Source: an uncultured Muribaculaceae bacterium
GTDB taxonomy: Bacteria > Bacteroidota > Bacteroidia > Bacteroidales > Muribaculaceae
Direction of reading: 5' to 3'
DNA: 42,349 nucleotides
Assembly (NCBI GenBank): GCA_910578365.1
Contig: CAJTRC010000012.1
Span: 1-42,349 of the forward strand
Part shown: piece after piece, positions 1-8,459 of the stretch
Layout of the letters: the number at the start of each line of letters is the position of its first letter
How positions within the stretch are numbered: position 1 is the first letter of the stretch
Translations under genes and position numbers: made by a program
Notes under the pieces: model-generated
What the model was told of the DNA's origin: nothing
Databases searched by the model: none
What the model saw: the letters and a program-made list of their open reading frames with translations, nothing else

Positions 1-87
1 CAGACCTGAAGGCAGGCTCAGTTGCGCCATCGCGGCCGACGGGCAAAATACAACGGCTGTGAATATAATAGCAGGAAATTTCTTCAT
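1..87 (-). CDS. N-terminus of an exported protein (partial, runs off left edge)
   Basis: An open frame on the minus strand starts with ATG at 87-85 and stays open for 29 codons to the window edge. The first residues read MKKFPAIIFTAVVF followed by a small-residue stretch ending AMAQ. This is a typical Sec signal peptide: basic N-terminus, hydrophobic core and an A-x-A-type cleavage site before Gln22. A well-formed Bacteroidetes promoter lies immediately upstream, with only five bases between the -7 box and the start codon, so the message may be leaderless. Only the signal peptide and a few mature residues are visible, so no function can be given beyond export to the periplasm or outer membrane. 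The reading frame is well supported by promoter plus signal peptide. Confidence 0.7.
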   Translation of the reverse strand, partial: MKKFPAIIFTAVVFCPSAAMAQLSLPSGL

Positions 88-92
88 CAGTA

Positions 93-123
93 CAAAGTTA
101 ATAAAAAACATGCTATTTACAAA
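93..123 (-). promoter_or_regulatory. Promoter of the left-edge exported protein
   Basis: On the minus strand TTTG (123-120) is followed after 19 bases by TAACTTTG (100-93). This matches the Bacteroidetes primary sigma-factor consensus TTTG-N19-21-TAnnTTTG exactly. The expected transcription start falls at about 88-90, right at the ATG at 87. Confidence 0.75.
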
Positions 124-161
124 ACGGCTTTACTCTTTTTATATTTTATACGAGCACGGTC

Positions 162-209
162 AAAAATAAAAAATACCTCCCCGACGGCAAGTATGACCGG
201 ACGGGGAGG
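162..209 (-). terminator. Terminator of the cyd operon
   Basis: CCTCCCCG (176-183) pairs with CGGGGAGG (202-209), and CGG/CCG inside extends the stem past a small bulge. Read on the minus strand, the stem is followed by a T-rich run (175 down to 162). It lies 28 bases after the cydB stop codon, so it is a good intrinsic terminator for the minus-strand cyd transcript. Confidence 0.8.
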
Positions 210-236
210 CTGAATACTGAAAAGAAATGTTAACTC

Positions 237-1382
237 TTAGTAGCTGTGACTGTCGGCGTTCACTTCGGCAGCTGTAAGGGGGCGCTTGTTCATCTTGTAC
301 CACACATACACTATGTAAGCCAGAACCACAGGTACACCTATGCTCACATAGCTCATGGTCTTGAGCGTGAAAAGCGAACTTGAACTATTGGCTATGGTAA
401 GCGAACTTGCGGGATCGATAACACTGCGCATGTATGCTGTATCGGCGTAGCCTGTAAGCAGCAGCAGGGCTATAACCACGAGTACCGAACCGATACCGGT
501 CCACCATATACCGTAGCGGTACGAACTGCTGAAGGCGCTGCGGTATATGCCGAATAACACCATCAGGGCACCGGCCACAATCATGGCGGCCAGCGGCCAC
601 ATATCTAAAGCGTTGTGAAGGTATATGTTCGGTTCGCTTACAAATTCGCCGTCGACATAGCGCAGGCCTGTGGTGCAGAAAAGCACTGCAACGAAGCCTA
701 TGAACAGTATGGCGAAGATAGTGCCGGAGATAAGTACTCGGTTACGCAGACTGATGCCAAAGTCCTTGGTGTCGCTGATGTTGTTGATAAAGTACAACGC
801 GCCCTGAGTGCGAGCCAGAAAGAATACCATAAAGCCCAACAGCAGGCAGCGCCAGTTGGCTATGGCCTCCAGCCCGTGGGTAGGTGCCCAGGTGCTGATT
901 ACAGGATTGCCCGGATTAAGCAGATTGCTTTTCTGCACGGTAAATTCGGCGCCGAAAAACAGGGTGCCTACGGCCACACCCAGCAACACACAGCCTACAA
1001 GGCCGTTGAAGAGCAGAAAGGCGTCGAAGGTGTTGCGACCGTAGATGTTGCCGGGTTTCGAACGGTATTCGTAGCTCACGGCCTGCAGCACAAAACTGAG
1101 CAGTATGAGCATCCACAGCCAGTATGCGCCGCCGAAACTGGTGGAGTAAAACAGCGGGAATGAAGCGAAGAAAGCGCCGCCGAACAGCACCAGTGTGGTA
1201 AATGTGAGTTCCCATTTGCGGCCAAGACTGTTGACCATAAGTTTTCGGCCTTCGGGGGTGGCACCGCAGAAGAGCATTGTTTGTCCGCCCTGCACAAATA
1301 GCAGGAATACAAGCAGACCGCCGATCACGGCTATGAGCAGCCACCAGTATGATTGCAGTAATTGAAGATTGTCCATGGTCAT
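237..1382 (-). CDS. cydB: Cytochrome bd ubiquinol oxidase subunit II
   Basis: Subunit II of cytochrome bd oxidase, an inner-membrane quinol:O2 oxidoreductase. It works with CydA to reduce oxygen to water at very low O2 and lets strict anaerobes scavenge oxygen. The 381-residue product is almost entirely hydrophobic helices. The N-terminal part has the family's typical start (WWLLIAVIGGLLVFLLFVQGG, about residues 13-33), followed by the TPEGR and LGRKWE segments. Length matches the CydB family. The ATG overlaps the end of cydA by four bases (1379-1382), indicating translational coupling. A terminator follows the stop. No CydX-type micro-ORF is evident after cydB; the small subunit role may be taken by the DUF4492 protein upstream (inference). 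Confidence 0.96.
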   Translation of the reverse strand: MTMDNLQLLQSYWWLLIAVIGGLLVFLLFVQGGQTMLFCGATPEGRKLMVNSLGRKWELTFTTLVLFGGAFFASFPLFYSTSFGGAYWLWMLILLSFVLQAVSYEYRSKPGNIYGRNTFDAFLLFNGLVGCVLLGVAVGTLFFGAEFTVQKSNLLNPGNPVISTWAPTHGLEAIANWRCLLLGFMVFFLARTQGALYFINNISDTKDFGISLRNRVLISGTIFAILFIGFVAVLFCTTGLRYVDGEFVSEPNIYLHNALDMWPLAAMIVAGALMVLFGIYRSAFSSSYRYGIWWTGIGSVLVVIALLLLTGYADTAYMRSVIDPASSLTIANSSSSLFTLKTMSYVSIGVPVVLAYIVYVWYKMNKRPLTAAEVNADSHSY

Positions 1383-2935
1383 TCCATTATGTTTGTTTTC
1401 GATTTACGTGAGATATATCGCAGCATTATGCTGATTTCTGCTGCCAGCAGCATAGTGAACAGCAGCGCGAACAGACAGAATGTAAGCACAACATTGCTTG
1501 ATGGTATGGCGCTGACAGCGGCCTGAACAGGCAGCAAATCCTGGATTGTCCAAGGCTGTCGGCCCACTTCGGCCAGTACCCAGCCGGCCTGCGAGCAAAT
1601 CCACACCAGCGGTATGCTGATGATGCACACCCAGTGCAGCCATGGTTTCTCTAAAAACTCGGGCTTGCGATAATATACAAATATAAGCATTACAAACAGC
1701 AACAGCAGATAGCCGCCGGTGATTACCATCACACGGAAACTATAGAAGGTGGTTGCCACAGGCGGAACTGCATCGGCCGGTTCGTCGAAATAGCCGTAAC
1801 CAAAGTATTTGTAGTTATCGCGGAGAGTTTTCAGAGCGGTTGCCGCAGCACTTTCATCGCCTGATTTGCGGGCAGTGCTGTATGCGGCGAGAGCCTCGCG
1901 GGCTTCACGGCCCATGCTTATGCGTTCGGCATAGCTCACGGTGTTGATTGTATCGCCCTGAGGGGTAAGGCTTACGCCTTTGATAAGGTCGTTGATGCCG
2001 GGCACAAAGCTGTTGGGGTCGTGGTTGGCGAGTACCGACAGTCCGTAAGGTATGCTTATTTCGGCATGGATTGCGGGGAGGTCGTCGCCGGGTTTCTTGT
2101 CGGTGTTCACAAATCCAAAACCAACGAGTTCCTGACCCACTTTACCGTCGTAAAGGCCTTCCATGGCAGCAAGTTTCATAGGCTGTACTCTGGCTACGTT
2201 CACAGCCGAACCGTCGCCGGTCCAGAGGGTAAGGACTATACCTGCCAAACCAACCCAGGTACCAATCTTAAGCGACAGTCTAGCCGCTTCGATATTACGC
2301 TTGCGCCATAGCAGCCAGGCGCTTACACCGACCACAAACACACCGGCAAGAGTCCAGGTGCTGAACACAGCATGAAAAAATTTGTTCACCGCCACAGGCG
2401 ACAGCGCCACAGCCGAGAAGTCGGTCATCACATTTCGCATCTGGTCGGGGTCGAATTCCATACCCACGGGATACTGCATCCATGCGTTGGCTACCAGAAT
2501 CCACCATGCCGACAAGGCCACTCCGAACGCAGTAAGCCAGGTCGACGCAAGGTGGAATCCGGGCGACACTTTCTTCCAGCCAAAGAACATCACGGCAACA
2601 AAAGTCGCTTCGAGAAAGAATGCGAATATCCCCTCGATTGCCAGCGGCGCGCCGAAAATATCTCCCACAAACCACGAGTAGTTCGACCAGTTGGTTCCGA
2701 ACTCGAATTCAAGAATCAGGCCGGTGGCCACGCCTATGGCGAAGTTGATGCCGAACAAAGCCATCCAGAACTTTGTAAGTCCTTTCCATCGTTCGTTGCG
2801 GGTGCGGTAGTAGATAGTTTCCATAATGGCCACTATCAGTGCCAGACCAATGGTCAGCGGCACGAATAGCCAATGGTACATGGCCGTAAGAGCGAACTGT
2901 GCCCTCGACCAGTTGACGGTTGCTAATAGATCCAT
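1379..2935 (-). CDS. cydA: Cytochrome bd ubiquinol oxidase subunit I
   Basis: Catalytic subunit of cytochrome bd oxidase, carrying the quinol site and hemes b558, b595 and d. The 518-residue protein shows the expected ligands by comparison with E. coli CydA. His21 matches the His19 heme ligand. His188 in NKFFH and Met403 in FRVMV match the b558 ligands. Glu101 and Glu109 match the proton-channel acids. QPMKLAAME (251-259) carries the quinol-loop Lys and Glu, and the GRQPW signature lies near the C-terminus. The Q-loop is of the short kind rather than the long E. coli type. It sits between the DUF4492 gene, whose start side is one base away, and cydB, which it overlaps by four bases. The three form one operon. 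Confidence 0.97.
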   Translation of the reverse strand: MDLLATVNWSRAQFALTAMYHWLFVPLTIGLALIVAIMETIYYRTRNERWKGLTKFWMALFGINFAIGVATGLILEFEFGTNWSNYSWFVGDIFGAPLAIEGIFAFFLEATFVAVMFFGWKKVSPGFHLASTWLTAFGVALSAWWILVANAWMQYPVGMEFDPDQMRNVMTDFSAVALSPVAVNKFFHAVFSTWTLAGVFVVGVSAWLLWRKRNIEAARLSLKIGTWVGLAGIVLTLWTGDGSAVNVARVQPMKLAAMEGLYDGKVGQELVGFGFVNTDKKPGDDLPAIHAEISIPYGLSVLANHDPNSFVPGINDLIKGVSLTPQGDTINTVSYAERISMGREAREALAAYSTARKSGDESAAATALKTLRDNYKYFGYGYFDEPADAVPPVATTFYSFRVMVITGGYLLLLFVMLIFVYYRKPEFLEKPWLHWVCIISIPLVWICSQAGWVLAEVGRQPWTIQDLLPVQAAVSAIPSSNVVLTFCLFALLFTMLLAAEISIMLRYISRKSKTNIME

Positions 2936-2936
2936 G

Positions 2937-3191
2937 TTATATAGTTTTGATTTTTATATTAATTCTATTATTGATTTGGCTGAGGTGTTCGCGCACTGCC
3001 TCTGCCCGCTGTGTATCGTTGTCGAAACCGCCAAGAATATCGGGCATAAAAAACAGCCGTATAACAGCGAACATCACCACCAGTTTGATAATGATTACAA
3101 TCCACAGAGTCCGGCCTACGGTCATGCCTCGGAAACCGTCGGCATAAAAATGATATATGCGTTGAAACAGGTTCATAGTTTTATAAACCAT
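2937..3191 (-). CDS. DUF4492 small membrane protein preceding cydAB
   Basis: An 84-residue protein with an amphipathic start (MNLFQRIYHFYADGFRGM), a single transmembrane helix at about residues 30-52 (WIVIIIKLVVMFAVIRLFF), and a charged tail. I recognise it as the DUF4492 family, which is regularly found directly upstream of cydA in Bacteroidetes. Its stop lies one base before cydA, so it is surely co-transcribed. A role as a small accessory or assembly subunit of the bd oxidase, like CydX or CydS in other phyla, fits size, topology and position but is inference. ATG at 3191 and a second ATG at 3176 are both possible starts; the first is used here. Confidence 0.85.
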   Translation of the reverse strand: MVYKTMNLFQRIYHFYADGFRGMTVGRTLWIVIIIKLVVMFAVIRLFFMPDILGGFDNDTQRAEAVREHLSQINNRINIKIKTI

Positions 3192-3223
3192 CCGTAATTC
3201 TTATTAGTTTTGCATCCGAAAAA

Positions 3224-3231
3224 CAAATTTA
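3224..3231 (-). promoter_or_regulatory. -7 box of the cyd operon promoter
   Basis: TAAATTTG on the minus strand (3231 to 3224) matches TAnnTTTG. The expected start is near 3218, giving a leader of about 27 bases before the DUF4492 ATG. No good -33 element is seen at the right distance. It is divergent from the yigZ promoter about 45 bases away, so both units could share regulation. Confidence 0.55.
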
Positions 3232-3275
3232 GAAAATTTTTATTAACCATGCGCCAATATGCTCCGGATTTTTTG

Positions 3276-3283
3276 TAATTTTG
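3276..3283 (+). promoter_or_regulatory. -7 box of the yigZ promoter
   Basis: TAATTTTG matches the TAnnTTTG consensus. It lies eight bases before the ATG at 3292, so transcription should start at or almost at the start codon. This rules out the in-frame ATG at 3259, which lies upstream of the box. No clear -33 element is visible. Confidence 0.6.
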
Positions 3284-3291
3284 CGGCAACG

Positions 3292-3900
3292 ATGAACTAT
3301 CTGACCCTAAAATCACCATGTGAGGCCATCTTTAAGGAAAAGATGAGCAAGTTTCTGGCTTTCGCTCACCCGGCATGCAACGCCGATGAGGCCAAGGCTG
3401 TCATAGCCGAATATGGTCGCCGCTACCACGATGCCCGCCATGTATGCTGGGCATATATGCTCGGCGCCGGACGCACCGATTTTCTGAGCAGCGACAACGG
3501 CGAGCCCTCGGGTACAGCCGGAAAGCCTATTCTCGGCCAAATCAACAGTTTCGGGCTCACCGATGTGGTAATTGTGGTGGTACGCTATTTCGGAGGTATC
3601 AAACTCGGCACTTCGGGCCTGATTGCGGCATACCGACAGGCTGCCCGCGACGTCATCGAAGCCGGTGAGATTATTGAACTCAGTGAAATGGCTACCGTAA
3701 CTTTCACTTTTCCGTATCTGGCCATGAACGACGTGATGCGTCTTACCAAAGGCGCCGACGTGAGTGTGGTGAATCAGCAGTTCGACAATGTATGCTCCAT
3801 GACTCTAAGCTGCAAGCTCGATGACCGTCCTGCCCTATGTGCACGCCTGACCGACATCGACGGCGTAAGTCTGGCCGAGGACAGCCAAGATGCCATGTGA
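3292..3900 (+). CDS. yigZ: YigZ/IMPACT family protein
   Basis: A 202-residue protein of the YigZ/IMPACT family (UPF0029). The N-terminal domain holds the family signature: SSDNGEPSGTAGKPIL, then VVVRYFGGIKLGTSGL and an AYRQAA helix. A C-terminal ferredoxin-like domain follows. Bacterial members are of uncertain function; eukaryotic IMPACT regulates GCN2 and is linked to translational stress. The start at 3292 (MNYLTLKSP) is preferred over the in-frame ATG at 3259. The -7 promoter box at 3276-3283 lies between the two, and the family begins around this point. It stands alone, divergent from the cyd operon and 39 bases before the DPP5-like peptidase. Confidence 0.9.
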   Translation: MNYLTLKSPCEAIFKEKMSKFLAFAHPACNADEAKAVIAEYGRRYHDARHVCWAYMLGAGRTDFLSSDNGEPSGTAGKPILGQINSFGLTDVVIVVVRYFGGIKLGTSGLIAAYRQAARDVIEAGEIIELSEMATVTFTFPYLAMNDVMRLTKGADVSVVNQQFDNVCSMTLSCKLDDRPALCARLTDIDGVSLAEDSQDAM

Positions 3901-3939
3901 CTCCAACGTATAGAAATCAAATCCCTTAAATAAACCAGA

Positions 3940-6039
3940 ATGAAACAGATTGCTATGACTGCCGGCGCACTGCTGCTGGCCACCGCTGCCCAGGCAGCGG
4001 GAACGGCCGAAACCACCGGGAATCCCATGATTGATATTCCCGAATTCCACTCGGCAAGCGGATTATTCGACATCGACGCCCTCGAGGCCCTGGGACGTGT
4101 AAGCGACCCGCAGGTTTCGCCCGACGGCAAACGTGTGCTTTTCGGCATTTCGTACGAAAACCTTGAACAGAACCGCTCGAACAACGACCTGTATGTAATG
4201 AACATCGACGGAAGCGGACTTACCCGCATCACCGCCACCGAACAATCCGAAAGCGGTGCCGTATGGATGACCGGTGGCAGCAAGATTGCCTTCATGAGCG
4301 CTGACGCCGACGGCAAGATGCAGCTGTGGATAATGAACGCCGACGGCACCGATCGCCGTCAGATAAGCGATGTGGCCAAAGGTATCGGAGGCTTCCTGTT
4401 CTCGCCCGACGAAAAGCAGGTGGTGCTTATCAGCAACGTAAAATACGCTCAGAACGCTGCCGACATTTATCCGGACCTGCCCAAAGCCACCGGACGTGTG
4501 GTCGATGACCTCATGTACAAACACTGGGACGAGTGGGTAACCGAAATACCCCACCCCCTTGTAGGCACATTCGACGGTGTGAAGGTCGACAATCTCAAGG
4601 ACATCCTCGGTGACCAGCCATTCGAATCGCCCATGAAGCCTTTCGGCGGCCCGGAGTCGTTTGCCTGGACTCCCGACGGCAAACAGCTGGTATATACCTG
4701 CCGCAAGAAAAAAGGCCTCGAATATGCCCTGAGCACAAACAGCGACCTCTACCTCTATAATATAGCCGACGGCACAGAACGTAACCTCACCGAAGGCATG
4801 ATGGGCTACGACACCATGCCTGCATTCTCGCCTGACGGTACAAAAATGGCATGGCTGAGCATGGAACACGACGGCTATGAGTCGGACAAAAACCGTCTGA
4901 TGATGCTCGATATGGCGACCGGCGTAAAAACCGACCTCACCGCCGACTGGGACTACACCATCGACCAGTTCGCCTGGAACCCCGACGGCAAGCAACTGTG
5001 GTTTACAGCACCTTATCAGGGCACTATTCCGGTATTCAACATTGAGCTGAAATCGCGCAAGATTACCCGCCTCACCGACGGCGAATGGGACTATACCTCT
5101 CTTAGCCCCGTTGACAGCAAGACCGTAGTGACCATGAACCACTCCATGCTGCGCCCCAACGAAATAGTCAAAGTGACAATGAACAAGAAAGGTGCCGACG
5201 GAAAGCTCCTTACCGATGTCAACGGACCCATCTTCAGCCAGCTGACCATGCCCACCGTGGTGCGCCACTATGTGCCTACTACCGACGGCAAGGAAATGCT
5301 TGTATGGGCTGTACTGCCCCCGAATTTCAACGCCGACAAGCAGTACCCCGCCTTACTTTACTGTCAGGGAGGCCCACAGCAGGCTGTAAGCCAGTTCTGG
5401 AGCTACCGCTGGAATTTCGCTCTGATGGCTTCGCACGGCTATATCGTAATTGCCCCCAACCGCCGCGGTCTGCCCGGCTTCGGCACTGAATGGAACGCCC
5501 AGATTTCGAAAGACTATCCCGGACAGAACATGGAAGACTATCTGGCTGCTGTCGACTATATGAAAGAAAAGCCCTACGTGAACGCTGCCAAAATAGGTGC
5601 AAGCGGCGCAAGTTATGGTGGTTTCTCGGTTTACTGGCTCGCCGGCAACCATAACAAGCGCTTTGCTGCGCTGCTGGCTCACGCCGGTATTTTCAACATG
5701 GAGGCCCAGTATCTGGAAACCGAAGAAATGTGGTTCGCCAACTGGGATATGGGCGGCGCTTACTGGGAAAAAGACAACGCTGCCGCTCAGCGTACTTTCG
5801 CCAATTCGCCACACCGCTTTGTTGACAAGTGGGACACTCCCATCATGGTCAGCCACGGCGAATACGACTACCGAATCCTGGCCAGCCAGGGCATGGAAGC
5901 CTTTAACGCGGCCAAGCTACGTGGTATCCCGGCCGAAATGGTTATATTCCCCGACGAAAACCACTGGATTCTGAAACCGCAGAACGCAGTGATGTGGCAA
6001 CGGCTCTTCTTCCGCTGGTTCGACCACTGGCTGAAATAA
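3940..6039 (+). CDS. dpp5: Dipeptidyl-peptidase 5-like S9 family serine peptidase
   Basis: A 699-residue exported S9C peptidase. Residues 1-20 are a signal peptide (MKQIAMTAG, then an Ala/Leu core ending AQAAG). The middle is a TolB/DPP-like beta-propeller with repeated SPDGK/NPDGK blades. The C-terminal alpha/beta hydrolase carries the triad Ser558 (GASYGG), Asp643 (HGEYDYRI) and His675 (DENHW). These spacings of 85 and 32 residues match what I recall of Porphyromonas gingivalis DPP5, and long stretches such as YKHWDEWV and EEMWFANWD look the same. The likely role is removal of dipeptides with hydrophobic P1 residues from oligopeptides in the periplasm. It is followed by a strong terminator, so it ends its transcript. 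Confidence 0.92.
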   Translation: MKQIAMTAGALLLATAAQAAGTAETTGNPMIDIPEFHSASGLFDIDALEALGRVSDPQVSPDGKRVLFGISYENLEQNRSNNDLYVMNIDGSGLTRITATEQSESGAVWMTGGSKIAFMSADADGKMQLWIMNADGTDRRQISDVAKGIGGFLFSPDEKQVVLISNVKYAQNAADIYPDLPKATGRVVDDLMYKHWDEWVTEIPHPLVGTFDGVKVDNLKDILGDQPFESPMKPFGGPESFAWTPDGKQLVYTCRKKKGLEYALSTNSDLYLYNIADGTERNLTEGMMGYDTMPAFSPDGTKMAWLSMEHDGYESDKNRLMMLDMATGVKTDLTADWDYTIDQFAWNPDGKQLWFTAPYQGTIPVFNIELKSRKITRLTDGEWDYTSLSPVDSKTVVTMNHSMLRPNEIVKVTMNKKGADGKLLTDVNGPIFSQLTMPTVVRHYVPTTDGKEMLVWAVLPPNFNADKQYPALLYCQGGPQQAVSQFWSYRWNFALMASHGYIVIAPNRRGLPGFGTEWNAQISKDYPGQNMEDYLAAVDYMKEKPYVNAAKIGASGASYGGFSVYWLAGNHNKRFAALLAHAGIFNMEAQYLETEEMWFANWDMGGAYWEKDNAAAQRTFANSPHRFVDKWDTPIMVSHGEYDYRILASQGMEAFNAAKLRGIPAEMVIFPDENHWILKPQNAVMWQRLFFRWFDHWLK

Positions 6040-6054
6040 TACATCAAAACTTAT

Positions 6055-6092
6055 ACGACCGGCATCGCGCGCGATGCCGGTCGTTTTATTTT
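6055..6092 (+). terminator. Intrinsic terminator after the DPP5-like gene
   Basis: A perfect 30-base inverted repeat (arms ACGACCGGCATCGCG at 6055-6069 and its complement to 6084) is followed by TTTATTTT. It lies 16 bases after the peptidase stop codon. Confidence 0.9.
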
Positions 6093-6139
6093 GCAAAGAA
6101 TAGGATAATATCCGCGAACTGCATCTTATACATTTTGCT

Positions 6140-6147
6140 TATTTTTG
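6140..6147 (+). promoter_or_regulatory. -7 box of the GH3 gene promoter
   Basis: TATTTTTG matches TAnnTTTG and ends 15 bases before the ATG at 6163. The in-frame TTG at 6145 falls inside this box, which argues against that start. No convincing -33 element is present. Confidence 0.5.
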
Positions 6148-6162
6148 CAGAAAACTTACAAT

Positions 6163-8421
6163 ATGAATACCCTCAGGAATACGGATATCGAGAAGCGTGT
6201 CGCCGCTCTGCTGCAACGCATGACCCTTGAAGAAAAAATAGGCCAGATGACCCAGCTGACCCTGGGTGTGCTCGGCGGCAAGTTCGAGCCTGCCGAACGG
6301 CCCGATATGGCCATACCGCAGGAACGGCTCGACGATGTAATATCGCGCCATAAAGTCGGCTCTGTATTAAATGTGGCCGACACCGCTCTTACTCCGCAGC
6401 AATGGCACTGCATTGTGTCGCAGCTGCAGAAGGCTTCGATACAAGCCACCGGCATACCCTGCATCTACGGTCTGGACATGAACCACGGAGCCAACTACGC
6501 CATCGGAGCCACCATACTGCCGCACAACATCAACATGGCGGCAACTTTCAACTCCGCCCTTGTCCGCCGCGGTGCCGAGATTACCGCGTACGAAACCCGA
6601 GCATGCGACGTGCCCTGGACTTTCAATCCCACAGTCGACCTCAGCCGCAACCCTCTGTGGCCAAGGGTATTCGAAAACTTCGGCGAGGACGCTTATCTGA
6701 ATGCAGCCATGGGCACTGCGGCCGTCGAGGGTCTTCAGGGCCCCGACCCCGCGAATATCGACCGATTTCATATCGCCGCCTGCCTCAAGCACTTCATGGG
6801 CTACGGCTCGCCGGTAAGCGGACGCGACCGTACCCACAGTTCAATTGGCGAGATGGAAATGCGTGAAAAGCACTTCGAGCCATACCGCAAGGCAATCCAC
6901 GAGGGAGGCGCACTGTCGGTGATGGTCAACAGCACCACAAACAACGGAGTGCCTTTCCATGCCAACGCCCGATACCTCACCCGCTGGCTGAAGCAGGAGC
7001 TGAACTGGGACGGGGTAATAGTCACCGACTGGGCCGACATCGACAATCTGTGGAACCGCGAGTATGTGGCCCACGATAAAAAGGAGGCCATAGCTCTGGC
7101 GATCAACGCCGGCATCGACATGGCCATGGAACCCTACTCGACCGACTTCTGCACACTGCTCAAAGAACTCGTCGAAGAAAACGCGGTGCCGATGAGCCGC
7201 ATCGACGATGCCTGCGCGCGTGTGCTGCGAATGAAAATGCGTCTGGGCCTTTTTGAAACGCCCGATACCTGCGCTGACGACTATCCGCTGTTCGGCAGCC
7301 GCGAGTTTGCCGACGACTCCACACGCGCCGCCGTCGAATCGATGGTGCTGCTGAAAAATGACGGCCACCTCCTGCCGCTGAAACACGGCTCCAGGATTCT
7401 GATTGCCGGCCCGAACGCCGACAGCATGCGCGCCCTGAACGGAGGCTGGACATACACCTGGCAGGGACAGCTCACCGACGATTTCGCCCAAGAGCATAAC
7501 TCCATACTGCAGGCCATGCGGCAGCGCTTCGGCAATGACAACATAATATATGCTCCCGGAGTAACCTACGCCCCGCACGACTGGAACGACTGGGGACGCG
7601 AGAACGAACCCGACTTCGACAGTGCAGTCCGCGCCGCCGAATCGGCCGACGTGATTATGGCTTGTGTGGGCGAAACCAGTTATTGCGAAACTCCCGGCAA
7701 TACCGACGACCTGCATCTGTCGGCCAACCAGCGCGAACTTGTACGCCGTCTGGCGGCCACAGGCAAGCCTCTGCTGCTGATTCTCAACCAAGGACGTCCG
7801 CGCCTGATTCCTGAAATCGAACCTCTTGCCTCGGCGATAGTGAACATAATGCTGCCGGGAAACTACGGCGGCGATGCGCTGGCCATGCTGCTGGCAGGCG
7901 ACGAGAATTTCAGCGGCCGCATGCCCATAAGCTATCCGCGTTACCACGGAGCTTTCATACCCTACGACTACAAAAAGGGTGAGTGTGTGCCCACAATGGC
8001 GGGAGCTTACAATTACGATGCCTCGGTAGAAGTGCAGTGGTCATTCGGCCATGGCCTGAGCTACACCACCTTCGAATACAGCGGACTCACCACCGATCGC
8101 AGTGTCTACAGCCCCGACGATATAATACTCCTGAAGGTGAAACTGCGCAACAGCGGCAAGCTACGAGGCAAGGAGAGTGTGCTGCTTTACAGCAGCGACC
8201 TTGTGGCCTCGGTATCGCCCGACAACCGGCGCCTGCGGGCATTCAGCAAACACCATCTGGAAGCAGGCGAGGATATCACGGTGGAGTTCAGCCTGCCGGT
8301 GCGCGAGCTCGCCTTTGTGAACCCCGACGGCAAGTGGGTTGTGGAGCGGGGCGAGTTCCGTCTGAGCGTAGGCACAGAAGCCATAACGGTTGCAGTCGAC
8401 AGCACCAGGATATTTGACTGA
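6163..8421 (+). CDS. Glycoside hydrolase family 3 (beta-glucosidase-like)
   Basis: A 752-residue GH3 enzyme. The N-terminal TIM-barrel domain starts at KRVAALLQRMTLEEKIGQM, with FNPTVDLSRNPLWPR and CLKHFMGYG motifs. The catalytic nucleophile is Asp289 in VIVTDW. A second alpha/beta domain (VLLKNDGHLLPL onward) and a C-terminal fibronectin-III-like domain (FGHGLSYTTFEYS to the end) complete the usual three-domain layout. The substrate is probably a beta-glucoside or related oligosaccharide, but it cannot be fixed from sequence. Unlike most Bacteroidetes GH3 enzymes, no signal peptide is seen after the chosen ATG, so it may act in the cytoplasm. No SusC/D pair or transporter lies nearby. The next gene has its own promoter. 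Confidence 0.92.
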   Translation: MNTLRNTDIEKRVAALLQRMTLEEKIGQMTQLTLGVLGGKFEPAERPDMAIPQERLDDVISRHKVGSVLNVADTALTPQQWHCIVSQLQKASIQATGIPCIYGLDMNHGANYAIGATILPHNINMAATFNSALVRRGAEITAYETRACDVPWTFNPTVDLSRNPLWPRVFENFGEDAYLNAAMGTAAVEGLQGPDPANIDRFHIAACLKHFMGYGSPVSGRDRTHSSIGEMEMREKHFEPYRKAIHEGGALSVMVNSTTNNGVPFHANARYLTRWLKQELNWDGVIVTDWADIDNLWNREYVAHDKKEAIALAINAGIDMAMEPYSTDFCTLLKELVEENAVPMSRIDDACARVLRMKMRLGLFETPDTCADDYPLFGSREFADDSTRAAVESMVLLKNDGHLLPLKHGSRILIAGPNADSMRALNGGWTYTWQGQLTDDFAQEHNSILQAMRQRFGNDNIIYAPGVTYAPHDWNDWGRENEPDFDSAVRAAESADVIMACVGETSYCETPGNTDDLHLSANQRELVRRLAATGKPLLLILNQGRPRLIPEIEPLASAIVNIMLPGNYGGDALAMLLAGDENFSGRMPISYPRYHGAFIPYDYKKGECVPTMAGAYNYDASVEVQWSFGHGLSYTTFEYSGLTTDRSVYSPDDIILLKVKLRNSGKLRGKESVLLYSSDLVASVSPDNRRLRAFSKHHLEAGEDITVEFSLPVRELAFVNPDGKWVVERGEFRLSVGTEAITVAVDSTRIFD

Positions 8422-8424
8422 CAC

Positions 8425-8455
8425 TTGCAGGTACGGGCAAAAATTAGTAACTTTG
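8425..8455 (+). promoter_or_regulatory. Promoter of the porin gene
   Basis: TTG (8425-8427) and TAACTTTG (8448-8455) are spaced by 20 bases, matching the Bacteroidetes consensus. It sits in the 38 bases between the GH3 stop and the porin start. The predicted transcription start is about 8460, which is the GTG start codon itself. Confidence 0.75.
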
Positions 8456-8459
8456 CCGT

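Noticed and set aside
3259..3291. Earlier ATG for yigZ adding 11 residues
   Set aside because: The -7 promoter box lies downstream of this ATG, and the YigZ family begins near the ATG at 3292.
4063..5268. Open frame antisense to the DPP5-like gene (401 codons)
   Set aside because: Composition is typical of a shadow frame, with no promoter or start context, while the sense protein is a clear S9 peptidase.
6145..6162. TTG start for the GH3 gene
   Set aside because: It falls inside the -7 box and adds only six residues without creating a signal peptide.
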